Shown: positions 11,355 through 19,491 of the stretch, piece after piece | How the letters are laid out: the number at the start of each line of letters is the position of its first letter | Position numbering within the stretch: the first letter of the stretch is position 1 | Source of the DNA: Seminavis robusta | Taxonomy: Eukaryota; Bacillariophyta; Bacillariophyceae; Naviculales; Naviculaceae | DNA length: 23,037 nucleotides | Assembly (NCBI GenBank): GCA_903772945.1 | Contig: CAICTM010001762.1 | Span: forward strand, 1 to 23,037 | Direction of reading: 5' to 3' | The notes under the pieces: generated by a model | Database searches by the model: none | Told to the model about the DNA's origin: nothing | What the model saw: only the letters and a program-made list of their open reading frames with translations | Made by a program: the position numbers and the translations under genes

Positions 11355-11626
11355 GATCAATTGGTTGGTGGCTCACCTGTTGATTTTGTGCTTTTGGTTG
11401 TGGTCTTTCTAAAGATTTTCTTTCTCAATGCTCCAATGCGTTGGAGGCATCTTTTCACCGAGCCGACTCAGACTCTGCCTTGGTTCATTAGGGTTAGCAA
11501 GGCCAAGCGTCACCGCTCGTGATTGTTTGCTCACGACTCAGTTCGCCGTTTCTCCAACGCATTCTTTGTCGCTCCCTTTCCTTGTTTCTTCCGACGCCAC
11601 AAAAACTAACTGAGAAAGAGACCACG
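11355..11626. promoter_or_regulatory. Divergent promoter region between DUF3431 and SDF2-like genes
   Basis: These 272 bp separate the two start codons and must hold both promoters and 5' UTRs. A perfect 12-bp inverted pair lies inside it, AATGCGTTGGAG at 11435-11446 and CTCCAACGCATT at 11552-11563. The first copy is also part of a local hairpin, CTCCAATGCGTTGGAG (11431-11446). A second small inverted pair, CGTGA and TCACG, is found at about 11518-11535. No canonical TATA box was recognised. Promoter function is inferred from position. Confidence 0.5.
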
Positions 11627-12429
11627 ATGAACAGGATATTCGCTATATTTGTGTTGGTTGCAGCTGCTTTGCATCGCTGTGGTATGTAGCGTGTGTGTGT
11701 GATGCCGGAAGGACTTTGGATTTGTGTAGGAATCGTTGTTTTAACAATCGTTGCCTCTCTTCTCTTTTCTCACTCTCGCGATCCTCAGCGGCGGACGACT
11801 CTGACACTCCTGCCGTGACATGTGGATCGGCCATTAAAATCACCCACGTAAAATCTGGTGCTGGCAAATATCTTCTCTTTGACTCGGAAGGGAAAAACCG
11901 ACAAGGAGGTAGTGGACAGCATTTAGCTACTTGGCTTCGAGATGATCCGTCCAATAATCGAGCCATGTGGTGGATCCGTCCTGCTCATCACGGCGTAGAT
12001 GACACGGAATACCCAACTGGCGGCGATGCCAGCAAGCATCGGACGTGTCATCGGGCAGCGGAAGAAGTCAAATGCGGCGATACCATTCGATTGACCAACA
12101 TGGCAACACGGCGACAATTGCACAGTCACCAAGTCAAGAGTCCCTTATCCAATCAACAGGAAGTTTCCGTCTATGAAGGACAGGATTTTGGAGATGATTG
12201 GGTAGTAGAATGCGTGGAATCGTCCGGAGTCTGGAGACGAGGCGAGACGGTTCGGTTGAAACATGTGCAAACAGGTGGCTACCTTGGGGCCAGCCCGGAA
12301 GCAGAGTTTAACGAACGAACCTGTGGCCGAAATTGTCCCTTGATGCATCATCTAGAAAGCTTTACGAGAGGTGGGAAAGATCATCTGTCAGAGATCCGGG
12401 CTGAGCAAGGCATATACCTTCATATATAG
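11627..12429 (+). CDS. SDF2-like secreted MIR-domain protein
   Basis: There are two exons, 11627-11681 and 11789-12429, with a 107-nt intron (GTATGT...CTCAG) in phase 1, giving 231 residues. Exon 1 encodes a signal peptide (MNRIFAIFVLVAAALHRC) and the mature protein starts near AADDSDTPAVTCG. Three MIR repeats follow. Repeat 1 begins CGSAIKITHVKSGAGKYLLF, repeat 2 has the family hallmark LHSHQVKSPLSNQQEVSVYEG, and repeat 3 has VRLKHVQTGGYLGA. Length and layout match stromal cell-derived factor 2 proteins (about 210-230 residues), ER-lumen factors that work with Hsp40/BiP-type chaperones and O-mannosyltransferase-related MIR proteins. The C-terminus reads YLHI with no HDEL/KDEL-type signal, so retention would depend on a partner. 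The start was chosen because only this ATG gives a signal peptide and joins in phase. Family assignment is strong; the role in this organism is inferred. Confidence 0.88.
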
Positions 12430-13300
12430 CTAGCTAGATTAAAAAAGGGTAGCTAGTCAGAGAATTTTCTGTACTGTTGTTGGTCTTGAGAGTATCAGTA
12501 TTGCAGACAGTTGTCCTCGCGGTCTTCTTTTTATAAATTACGATACCACACAAGAGAGGTGCTTCAGATTTAGTTAGCTTTACATGTGCTACTAGGTAGT
12601 ACTGGTACTGGTACAGTTTTTTGCTTTGCACCTCCCGTGCCGCTACCGGTACTGTACACTGCCTGCTGTCGTTTTTGTGGCTCGGGAATCACTGGCATGG
12701 CAAACATAGTAGCGTGCTAATGCGCAACCTCCATCTGGTTTTCCTCCATTCCCTACAATCCCATTTCGTGGGATCCACAATCAATTCGCCCTCGCCGCTG
12801 TGTGGGTCAGAATTGTATGCCATGTTGCTCAGCGGTCCTCCCATGCAGAGTCTTCATAGGCGCGCTATATTTTGATTCCTCCTTGACAGCTTTCATCCTT
12901 TTCTTCTTCGAAGCACCAAAAGCTGGTACGGTAGGATCATCTCTAGCTAGTGAGAGATTCTTCGGGAGCTGATGATGGTTGCTGTTGCTACCCCATCGGC
13001 AGCACTTTTCCTCAGGATCTTGATCGTTGCATTGTCGATCAAGCAAGAAATGTGAAAGTGTACTTGGGAAGAAATGGTTGTTGGTGGAAACCCAATAACC
13101 AGGTCGCAAGCATCGTTTTGTGGTTAGGTGGGGGTGAAAAGTAGCTTCACTGGTTTATCAGAGGGTCGTCCCCAGCCGCACAATCGGACTTCCTTCCCAC
13201 ACCCCACACCCATCATCGGCTTGAAAAGGGCTTCCTCTCTCATCACTTCCCACACCCTGTACTTTACGGTCGAGTTTACTCTAGCCAGTCTTCTTCCACC
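12430..13300. other. Intergenic region upstream of eIF2A gene
   Basis: No supported gene lies in this 870-bp spacer. It starts with a CTAGCTAGATTAAAAAAGGG stretch just after the SDF2-like stop, probably 3' UTR. A cluster of GTAC-based words follows: TAGTACTGGTACTGGTACAG (about 12597-12617) and TACCGGTACTGTAC (about 12643-12657). The last 150 bases before 13301 are pyrimidine-rich, as expected for the 5' flank of the highly expressed-type gene that follows. Short frames here look random. Confidence 0.45.
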
Positions 13301-15217
13301 ATGGCCTCCTCGGAAGCCAACTTGCCTCCCTGCCAAGTATTGCTGCGATCCAAACATGGGATCGAGGTCTTTCAGGTCTCTTCCAATCGAGACGATGTGA
13401 TGGAACCACGGTCAGGAGAGCGTCAGTTTCTCGTCAAGGGTGGGACTGCCTATCAGACCATGGCTCCCGATGGCAGCTGTGCCTTTGTCTTGATGACGGG
13501 CCATGGTGTGGTACGAGTGCCACTGACAGGAGCTCCACCACAAGAACCCATTACCAAGAGTTCTCCCACCTTTTTGGCCAACAGTTCTACCATTCAAATG
13601 ATGGAGATAAGTCCCATGGGCTCCTACTTGGTCACATGGCAACGCGTCACGGAGAGTGAACCCAACAATCTCAAAGTATGGTGTGCGTCTACGGGAGAAT
13701 TCTTGATTGGCTTTCCTCAAAAGGGCTTGAAACGAGAAGCATGGCCGTATGTCCAGTGGACGGCCGATGAAGTCTTTGCCATGCACATGACGACCAATGA
13801 AGTACGCATCTTTCCAGGAGATGCCTTTGCCAAGGACAAGCAAGAAGCACGCTATGTCGAAAAGGCACGGGCTCCTGGAGTCACTTCCATGAGTGTTCCC
13901 AGACAGAGAGGAGGAGCATTGGCGTCGACACCCTACCGATTCACCACCTTTTGTCCGGGAGACAAGAACAAACCTGCCAAAGCAACACTGCACGAATACG
14001 ACGCCAATAATACACATACCGTTCTCATGTCCAAATCACTCTTCCAAGCCGAAGACATGAAAACAAACTGGAGTCCCAATGGCAATATTGCCTTGATTAC
14101 ACTACAAACCAGTGTGGATGCCTCGGGAAAGTCCTATTATGGATCCGCCACTCTCTTTCTGTTGGGAAGTGACAATGATGCCAAGGCAGTGCCCCTGCCA
14201 CAAGATGGACCCGTCATGGATGTCTCGTGGATGCCCAATGCCACCAAATCACCCTGCTTTGTCGTCATTGCCGGTCGAATGCCCGCCATGGCTTCCATGC
14301 ATCACGGGTTGACGGCCGAACCACTCTTTTTGTTTGGAAATGCCCATCGCAACACCATTTCCTGGGCACCGCATGGTCGCTTTGTCTGTGTGGCAGGATT
14401 TGGCAACTTGGCCGGTGGCATGAGTTTCTGGGATCGCAACAAACTCAAATTGATCCCTCCCACGGGACAGAATACCGCCAGTTGTACCGTGGGATTTGGA
14501 TGGTCCCCCGATTCCAGACTCTTTGGAGTCTCCACCACCACACCACGCATGAATGTCGACAATGGATATAGACTCTTTCGATACAATGGAGAACAAATTA
14601 CCAATGTTCCCTGGACCAATGAGAATTACCTTCCCGACAAACTGCTGGAAGCTTGCTTTGTACCCGCGCTGCCCACGGTGTATCCCGATCGACCACAAAG
14701 TCCGACTCTGAAAGCCGAGGCAGCCGCCCCTGCGGCTGCGGCACCCGATGCCAAACCGGCCGGTCGGTACATTCCTCCATCGCAACGAGGCAAACAAACG
14801 GGTGGCAAGTCGCTGGCAGAACGAATGCAAAAGCAAAAGGAAACACAAATGAAGGGTGCTCAAGTTGTAGCTGGACAACCCAAAAAGGCCGTTTCGGCCG
14901 CCACGGGAAAAGTCATTCCAGGATTGGTAGTGGCACCCAATGATGGCAAAACCAAGTCGGCCATGAAACGAGAAAAGCAAAAACTCGCCAAACAACGCAA
15001 AGCCGAAGAAGAAGAAGCCAAGAAACAACAAGAGGAAGCTGCTGCTCCTCCCGCCGAAGCTGTCGATCCGGAAAAGAGAGCCCGCAAGATAAAAAAGACG
15101 CTCAAACAGATTGACGATCTCAAGCAGAAAGATCCGGGGGCACTGAATGAAGATCAGCAGAATAAGATAGCCTCAGAAGCCAGTCTAAGAGAAGAACTGG
15201 CATCGTTGGGGGTCTGA
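13301..15217 (+). CDS. EIF2A: Eukaryotic translation initiation factor 2A (eIF2A)
   Basis: This is a single uninterrupted exon of 638 codons. The ATG lies in a good context (CCACCATGGCC). Residues from about 10 to 450 form repeated beta-propeller blades of the eIF2A type, starting LLRSKHGIEVFQVSSN, with blade-like pieces such as NLKVWCASTGEFLIGFPQK, TNWSPNGNIALITLQT, VMDVSWMPNATKSPCFVVIA, NTISWAPHGRFVCVAGFGNL and TVGFGWSPDSRLFGVS. A proline/alanine linker is followed by GRYIPPSQRGK (about residue 488) and a Lys/Glu-rich C-terminal helix ending KTLKQIDDLKQKDPGALNED and ASLREELASLGV, which is the usual eIF2A tail. eIF2A is a cytosolic factor that can deliver initiator tRNA to the 40S subunit independently of eIF2 in some settings. 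It is convergent with the S1-domain gene, 169 bp between stops. Confidence 0.95.
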   Translation: MASSEANLPPCQVLLRSKHGIEVFQVSSNRDDVMEPRSGERQFLVKGGTAYQTMAPDGSCAFVLMTGHGVVRVPLTGAPPQEPITKSSPTFLANSSTIQMMEISPMGSYLVTWQRVTESEPNNLKVWCASTGEFLIGFPQKGLKREAWPYVQWTADEVFAMHMTTNEVRIFPGDAFAKDKQEARYVEKARAPGVTSMSVPRQRGGALASTPYRFTTFCPGDKNKPAKATLHEYDANNTHTVLMSKSLFQAEDMKTNWSPNGNIALITLQTSVDASGKSYYGSATLFLLGSDNDAKAVPLPQDGPVMDVSWMPNATKSPCFVVIAGRMPAMASMHHGLTAEPLFLFGNAHRNTISWAPHGRFVCVAGFGNLAGGMSFWDRNKLKLIPPTGQNTASCTVGFGWSPDSRLFGVSTTTPRMNVDNGYRLFRYNGEQITNVPWTNENYLPDKLLEACFVPALPTVYPDRPQSPTLKAEAAAPAAAAPDAKPAGRYIPPSQRGKQTGGKSLAERMQKQKETQMKGAQVVAGQPKKAVSAATGKVIPGLVVAPNDGKTKSAMKREKQKLAKQRKAEEEEAKKQQEEAAAPPAEAVDPEKRARKIKKTLKQIDDLKQKDPGALNEDQQNKIASEASLREELASLGV

Positions 15218-15235
15218 CTAAAGTGATACACTAAA

Positions 15236-15241
15236 AATAAA
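15236..15241 (+). terminator. AATAAA polyadenylation-like signal for eIF2A
   Basis: AATAAA is located 18 bases after the eIF2A stop codon, in the short convergent spacer with the S1-domain gene. The hexamer is seen directly. Its use as a poly(A) signal is inferred, and algal signals are often degenerate. Confidence 0.35.
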
Positions 15242-15386
15242 CAGTAAGGTTGTATGCATTATTCAACTGGTACACTTCTTATTTGTTTCTCATCAAGCGT
15301 GCTCTTTAGGATTGGATGAAAGGAAATGTACATGGTTGGTTTGAAAGTTTTATTTGTAGTTGCCATGCCTTAGCTCTTTTTTAAAA

Positions 15387-17466
15387 TTAAGGAGACAGCT
15401 TTCCAATGACTTTCATCGCTAATTGTCCCCGACTTTCATCAATACCATCCATTTGTATTCGCACCATATCTCCCTGCTCAATAGACTGGAACTCTGTTGT
15501 CAGATCTTCTGGCAGCACTGCAACACCGACTGGAAGCTGAATACCGTCTTGAATGTCGGAAAAGGGCTCTACGTAGAGCCAGTCACCAGTTTGAGAGGTT
15601 GCCTTGACTCTTCCTTCGTATTCCCGCCCTTTTAGTTCTTGGGCTTTCTCCAGTCCCCCCAACATTTGACTCAATCGTTCCAGTTTCTTACTAACATCGC
15701 CTTGCTTTTTGATATCCTTTGCCTTTTTGCCGCGCACCGCGGATGGATCGGTGGTGACCATGAATTGACTGGATTGTTTGGACACGGACAAAATATGTAC
15801 GGGGACGATATCTCCGACGCGCAATCGGATGCTGCGTCCTCGTGGTCTTGCTCGCGGAATGGCAAAGGTTGTCGGTTGGTCTTCTTCTTCTTCAGGTTCA
15901 TCATCCTTTGGCTTGACCAGTTCCGTTTCTCCCGTTTCGGGATTTTGATAGTTCAAGGAACCATCCGCATTGGTACTGAACAAATGCGTAATATCTTCCA
16001 ACTCTTCTCCTTCGTCCAACTGATCAAATTCGGTTTCGACGCGATTCAACATTTCTTTCATCGATGCAAAGACCTCGTCGTCTTGTGTAGTAGATTGTTG
16101 CTTTGGTTGTGTGGTATCAGTATTGTCGAATATTTTGGTCGTATCCCAGATGGAGTCGGGATCAATGGCATCCTTGAACCGCAATTTTCCAAAGACTTTG
16201 ACAAATTCGGGAGTTCCAATACCGACTCCTTCATCGGGATGTTTGGCACTACTAAATTTGCGACCGATCCCAAAATCCACCAGAGCATGATCTCGCGCCA
16301 ATTTGACCACTTTGGCGTCAAAGGGTCCTTCTCCTACTTGCAACTGATCCAGCATTTGACGCGGACTTTTGAGAGGTGCATATTTGGGATGATGCTGACG
16401 TTTGGTGGTCAATTTGGGTTGTCGTCCTGCCGTGGGATTCAAGGATAGCGTGAGCAAGGGCATGCCTCCATCACCCTGTGGATCAAAATCAAACAAGACA
16501 GCCGACTGGATGCTTCCTTGCTGGACTTTGCCCGTTTCGATATCTTCGCGGGGACTGACTCGTAAAGCAGCCGAGAGAGGTGGAAAGACATCACCACCCT
16601 CGGATGATTCTTCATCGCGGTATCGAATATATCCCGTGTGTTTCATGATGGAATCATCTTGGGTGACGACTTGCAATAGTTTGGCTTGAGCGGCCTTTTG
16701 TTTGGCCTTGAATTTGGATCGGGGTGTCTTGAGATAGTATTGGACTCCCTCTGGATCTGCAACGAGGCGGACTCCGTAGGTATCCTGTGTGGCTTTGCTA
16801 CTGAACAAACCCTGGATCAAATCCTCGGCTGTGCCATAGCCCATTTCCGTGGCGTGGTTCTATGCAACAAAAATAAAGAGAAGAAAATATTTGGAGTGGA
16901 AAGGGAAAAAGCAATATGAGACGACAAAATAAAAGATCATTATTTCAAAACAACAAATACACATCCTCCAGTAAGTTCTACATACCGCCAACCGTCCTTT
17001 CAAAACCTTCTTGTGAAGCCGCGTCAATTCGGCAGTGGACAACACGGTTCCATCTTTTTGTGCCGATCCATGCCGGTACAACAAATAGAGTAAATTCCAT
17101 CGCAGCATGGATGCCCGATCCAAGTTTAGGACCGAACAGGGCACCAACAGGGGTGATCCGGAGCGACGACGCTTTTTCCACGCCTTGCGACCCAGTGCCA
17201 AATCGCCCACTTCGATTTGCACCGCTTGACCGCCCATCAATGCGGCGTACTCGTTGCGAGTGGCCGGAATTTCACTATAATCGGACGCCACGTCGTTGTC
17301 GACGGTGGGAGAAGAGTTGTTGCCGTCGTTGTCTTCAATGACATTGTATTCCGAACGTCTTCCCTGGCGTCAAATTGAATCCGACAACCTCCCACTTAAA
17401 GTATCGAGAAAAACCTTGGCTGTGAAGAACTTACGCTAAATAGCCACCAAACCTGCCTAGAAGCAT
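15387..17466 (-). CDS. S1/OB-fold domain RNA-binding protein
   Basis: Three exons read leftward: 17466-17435 (10 codons plus 2 nt), 17358-16986 and 16859-15387. Introns are 76 nt (GTAAGT...AAG) and 126 nt (GTATGT...ATAG). Phases fit, giving 625 residues. Exon 2 contributes VGDLALGRKAWKKRRRSGS and a helical segment DRASMLRWNLLYLLYRHG. Exon 3 starts NHATEMGYGTAEDL. S1/OB-like strands are visible near residue 313 (GPFDAKVVKLARDHALVDFG), near 480 (LRVGDIVPVHILSVSKQSSQ) and near 545-620 (YEGRVKATSQTGDWLYVEPF, with GDMVRIQMDGIDESRGQLAM). An acidic low-complexity stretch (KPKDDEPEEEEDQPT) lies between the first two. S1 folds bind RNA; the exact target and compartment are unknown. Without exon 1 the exon 2 frame has no ATG before its upstream stop, which is why a small first exon is proposed. 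Exon 1 is the least certain part. Confidence 0.75.
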
Positions 17467-17659
17467 TATTCACACTCTCGCGCGCTGGGAAATACTGTTA
17501 TAAACTGCCATGAGTCAATAAAAGAGCAGTAAAGGCAGTTAAAACCTCAGCGCATAAAACACAGTAATTAGAGCCAATGGAGGCCATAAACACATTGCAG
17601 AACACAAGGCTATACTGTCTTTACGTAAAAATCTGTGCATAGGCCAATTACTTACTGCA

Positions 17660-17727
17660 TGGTATTACTTACTGCAGTAATTGGACCAGTAAGGACCAGT
17701 AACCAGGAATTACTGCAGTAAATACCA
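17660..17727. repeat. MITE-like imperfect palindrome with TTACTGCAGTAA cores
   Basis: Two arms are imperfect reverse complements: 17660-17684 (starting TGGTATTACTTACTGCAGTA) and 17703-17727 (ending CAGTAAATACCA). Each contains the self-complementary 12-mer TTACTGCAGTAA (17669-17680 and 17710-17721). Between and overlapping the arms is a perfect tandem duplication of GGACCAGTAA (17683-17692 and 17693-17702). The layout could form a hairpin or cruciform. It may be a tiny non-autonomous element or a regulatory palindrome; no target-site duplication was established. Confidence 0.6.
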
Positions 17728-19348
17728 ACCAAGGCTGGAATAACCCAGATGTTCCTTCCGAACTGGATTCTAAATCGAAAGCGATAAATAATGTCCAGGT
17801 AAAGGCAGCGAGAACTCCTTCTTTACACTCCTTTTGGCCACTTCGTTCAAAAGTAAAAGGGTGCTTCCAGCTTGCAGTTTTCAATATTCGAGAGCTATTC
17901 GAGTTAGTTAGGCCGTTTGGAACCACAAACGTGGTGTTCTTCAAAGCTCACGCTTCTTCAAAGCTTCAAACGCAGGCAGCAGGCAGAGAGGCCCAACTAG
18001 CTAGCTACCAGCTAGCCAAGATCAAATCGCGAAAAGCTCGCTGGTAATGGCAGTACAGTGTACGGAGCTCTACCACAAACTCAGCGAGGACGATCATCTA
18101 CATTAGATGTTCTGTATCCACAAGATTAAGTTAGGACCCATGGGGTGCTCTGAGGGCCAAAAAGCCGCATAAATCCCCACCGCCATCTGAGCTGAAAACA
18201 CGACGCTCTTGCCCGAACAACCAGAAAATGACAAAGAATAGGTAATTACAGAAACACAGCTTACGACACTAGTCTAGGTCACACGCAGAGATGAAATGGG
18301 TGCTACGGTGGCTCGGCTGTGAGGTGGCGGGCTTCAAACTCTGCTTCCGCATAAAATATTTAATTGCACTGGTGACTACACCAATAAATACTCCACTGCA
18401 CAAAAACACTCACGTGGAAGGTTAGAACGATGAGCAGAGCGCCATAGTAACAAAGAAAATGACTTCGCCACCCCGCGTAAATTCATCATCGCTCCCAAAA
18501 ACCACTTGCCATCAATTTTGAGTGACCGAGGACCGAGGGCAACGAGCAACGAGGGGTATATTTATTTTGGATTTTGGATGGAACATGGAACATGCGTTCA
18601 CGCTTTCTATTTTGGGTGAAGATCGAGACAATCAATGTAGAGCACCTGCCTCCAGCGTTCTGCGGGTCCTTAAGTCTTGCGAGTATCATTCCCTTGAGAA
18701 TGGTGAATGCAAACGCTGGCCACTCAGCACATCGTGCGAAAGACAAAGCAGAGAGAAGTCTAATCGTAAAGCTTCGGAAGTCATTCACCCAAGCCCATAG
18801 CCGCGCAATGCAGCTAACTTAATGAGAAGAAAGGGAAAGGAAGTGTTTCCTTTGCAAGTCTTTTCACCTTCAATCCTTCAATGACCTCGCTGGATCGATC
18901 CCGCATCGATATCCCACATCACAAACGAGCTACAAACGTCAGTTCATTGCAAACCAGCTGCATCTGCGACCTGCCTTACCACCAGCTTGCAATAATATTA
19001 GTACTATTAAATCGGTCACAAGGAGAGGGCAGCTCCCATCCACTAAAAATGAAATATGACTACGCATATAGGCTAAAGATGACAAAGAAAAGGCCTCCAG
19101 GCAAGATGTCACCGCCAAGGTCGAAAAGGGAAGCTTAGCATTGGAAGTGGAACGGAATGCTGTGGGTAGGTGAGCAGGTCAAGCTCACCATCTGGCTAGA
19201 AAGATTATGGTTTGATTGTGCTTGTACTCTACGATCTTGAGGAGAGGACGTAGGATGCACTGGCTGGCTATTCTTCAGTGACTACGAGAAAACTGCAAAG
19301 GCCAGCAGCCAGCGAGAAAGAGCTGGTTGTGGTGGCCGGACTGAGCGT

Positions 19349-19372
19349 AACGCAATAACGCAATAACGCAAT
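19349..19372. repeat. Threefold tandem repeat of AACGCAAT
   Basis: Three perfect head-to-tail copies of the 8-mer AACGCAAT lie downstream of the receptor-like gene. It is a simple microsatellite with no recognised function. Confidence 0.8.
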
Positions 19373-19491
19373 CTCCGCCCGCAGAACAAAGTGAGGGTTT
19401 CAAGTGAACCAATACAGAGATTACACGGACATCTTTTTAGAGATTATATTGAAGGGCCACGGGACTGAAGCAGGAAGTACAACAGGGCCCA

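Larger units (their letters stand above)
17467..19491. other. Two-kilobase region without convincing genes
   Basis: Open frames here are short (at most about 100 codons), overlap on both strands and show no recognisable motif. The left end should contain the promoter of the S1-domain gene. The region holds a MITE-like palindrome (17660-17727), repeated CAGTAA words between 17520 and 17720, CTAGCTAGCTA-type words near 17998-18016, a threefold AACGCAAT repeat (19349-19372) and the 3' flank of the receptor-like gene. No tRNA with a full cloverleaf was found. Confidence 0.5.

Noticed and set aside
11488..11497. Telomere-like TTAGGGTTAG
   Set aside because: Less than two units, inside a promoter region; chance occurrence is likely.
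13412..14017. Minus-strand open frame of 201 codons
   Set aside because: Antisense to the eIF2A propeller coding region; no independent support.
14249..15031. Minus-strand open frame of 260 codons
   Set aside because: Antisense to eIF2A with composition expected of a shadow; no domain is recognisable.
15639..16448. Long plus-strand open frame of 269 codons
   Set aside because: It lies antisense to the S1-domain gene, whose frame has recognisable domains; it is a shadow frame.
17669..17944. Minus-strand open frame of 91 codons in the gene-poor region
   Set aside because: Ends in the palindromic repeat, has no recognised motif and no clear start context.
18300..18355. tRNA-like stretch with GGCTCGGCTG and GGGCTTCAAACTC resembling A and B boxes
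   Set aside because: The two box-like words are too close together and no acceptor or anticodon stem can be drawn.
18881..19138. Plus-strand open frame of 85 codons with a basic C-terminus
   Set aside because: No homology signal, no signal peptide and ordinary length for chance; not supported as a gene.
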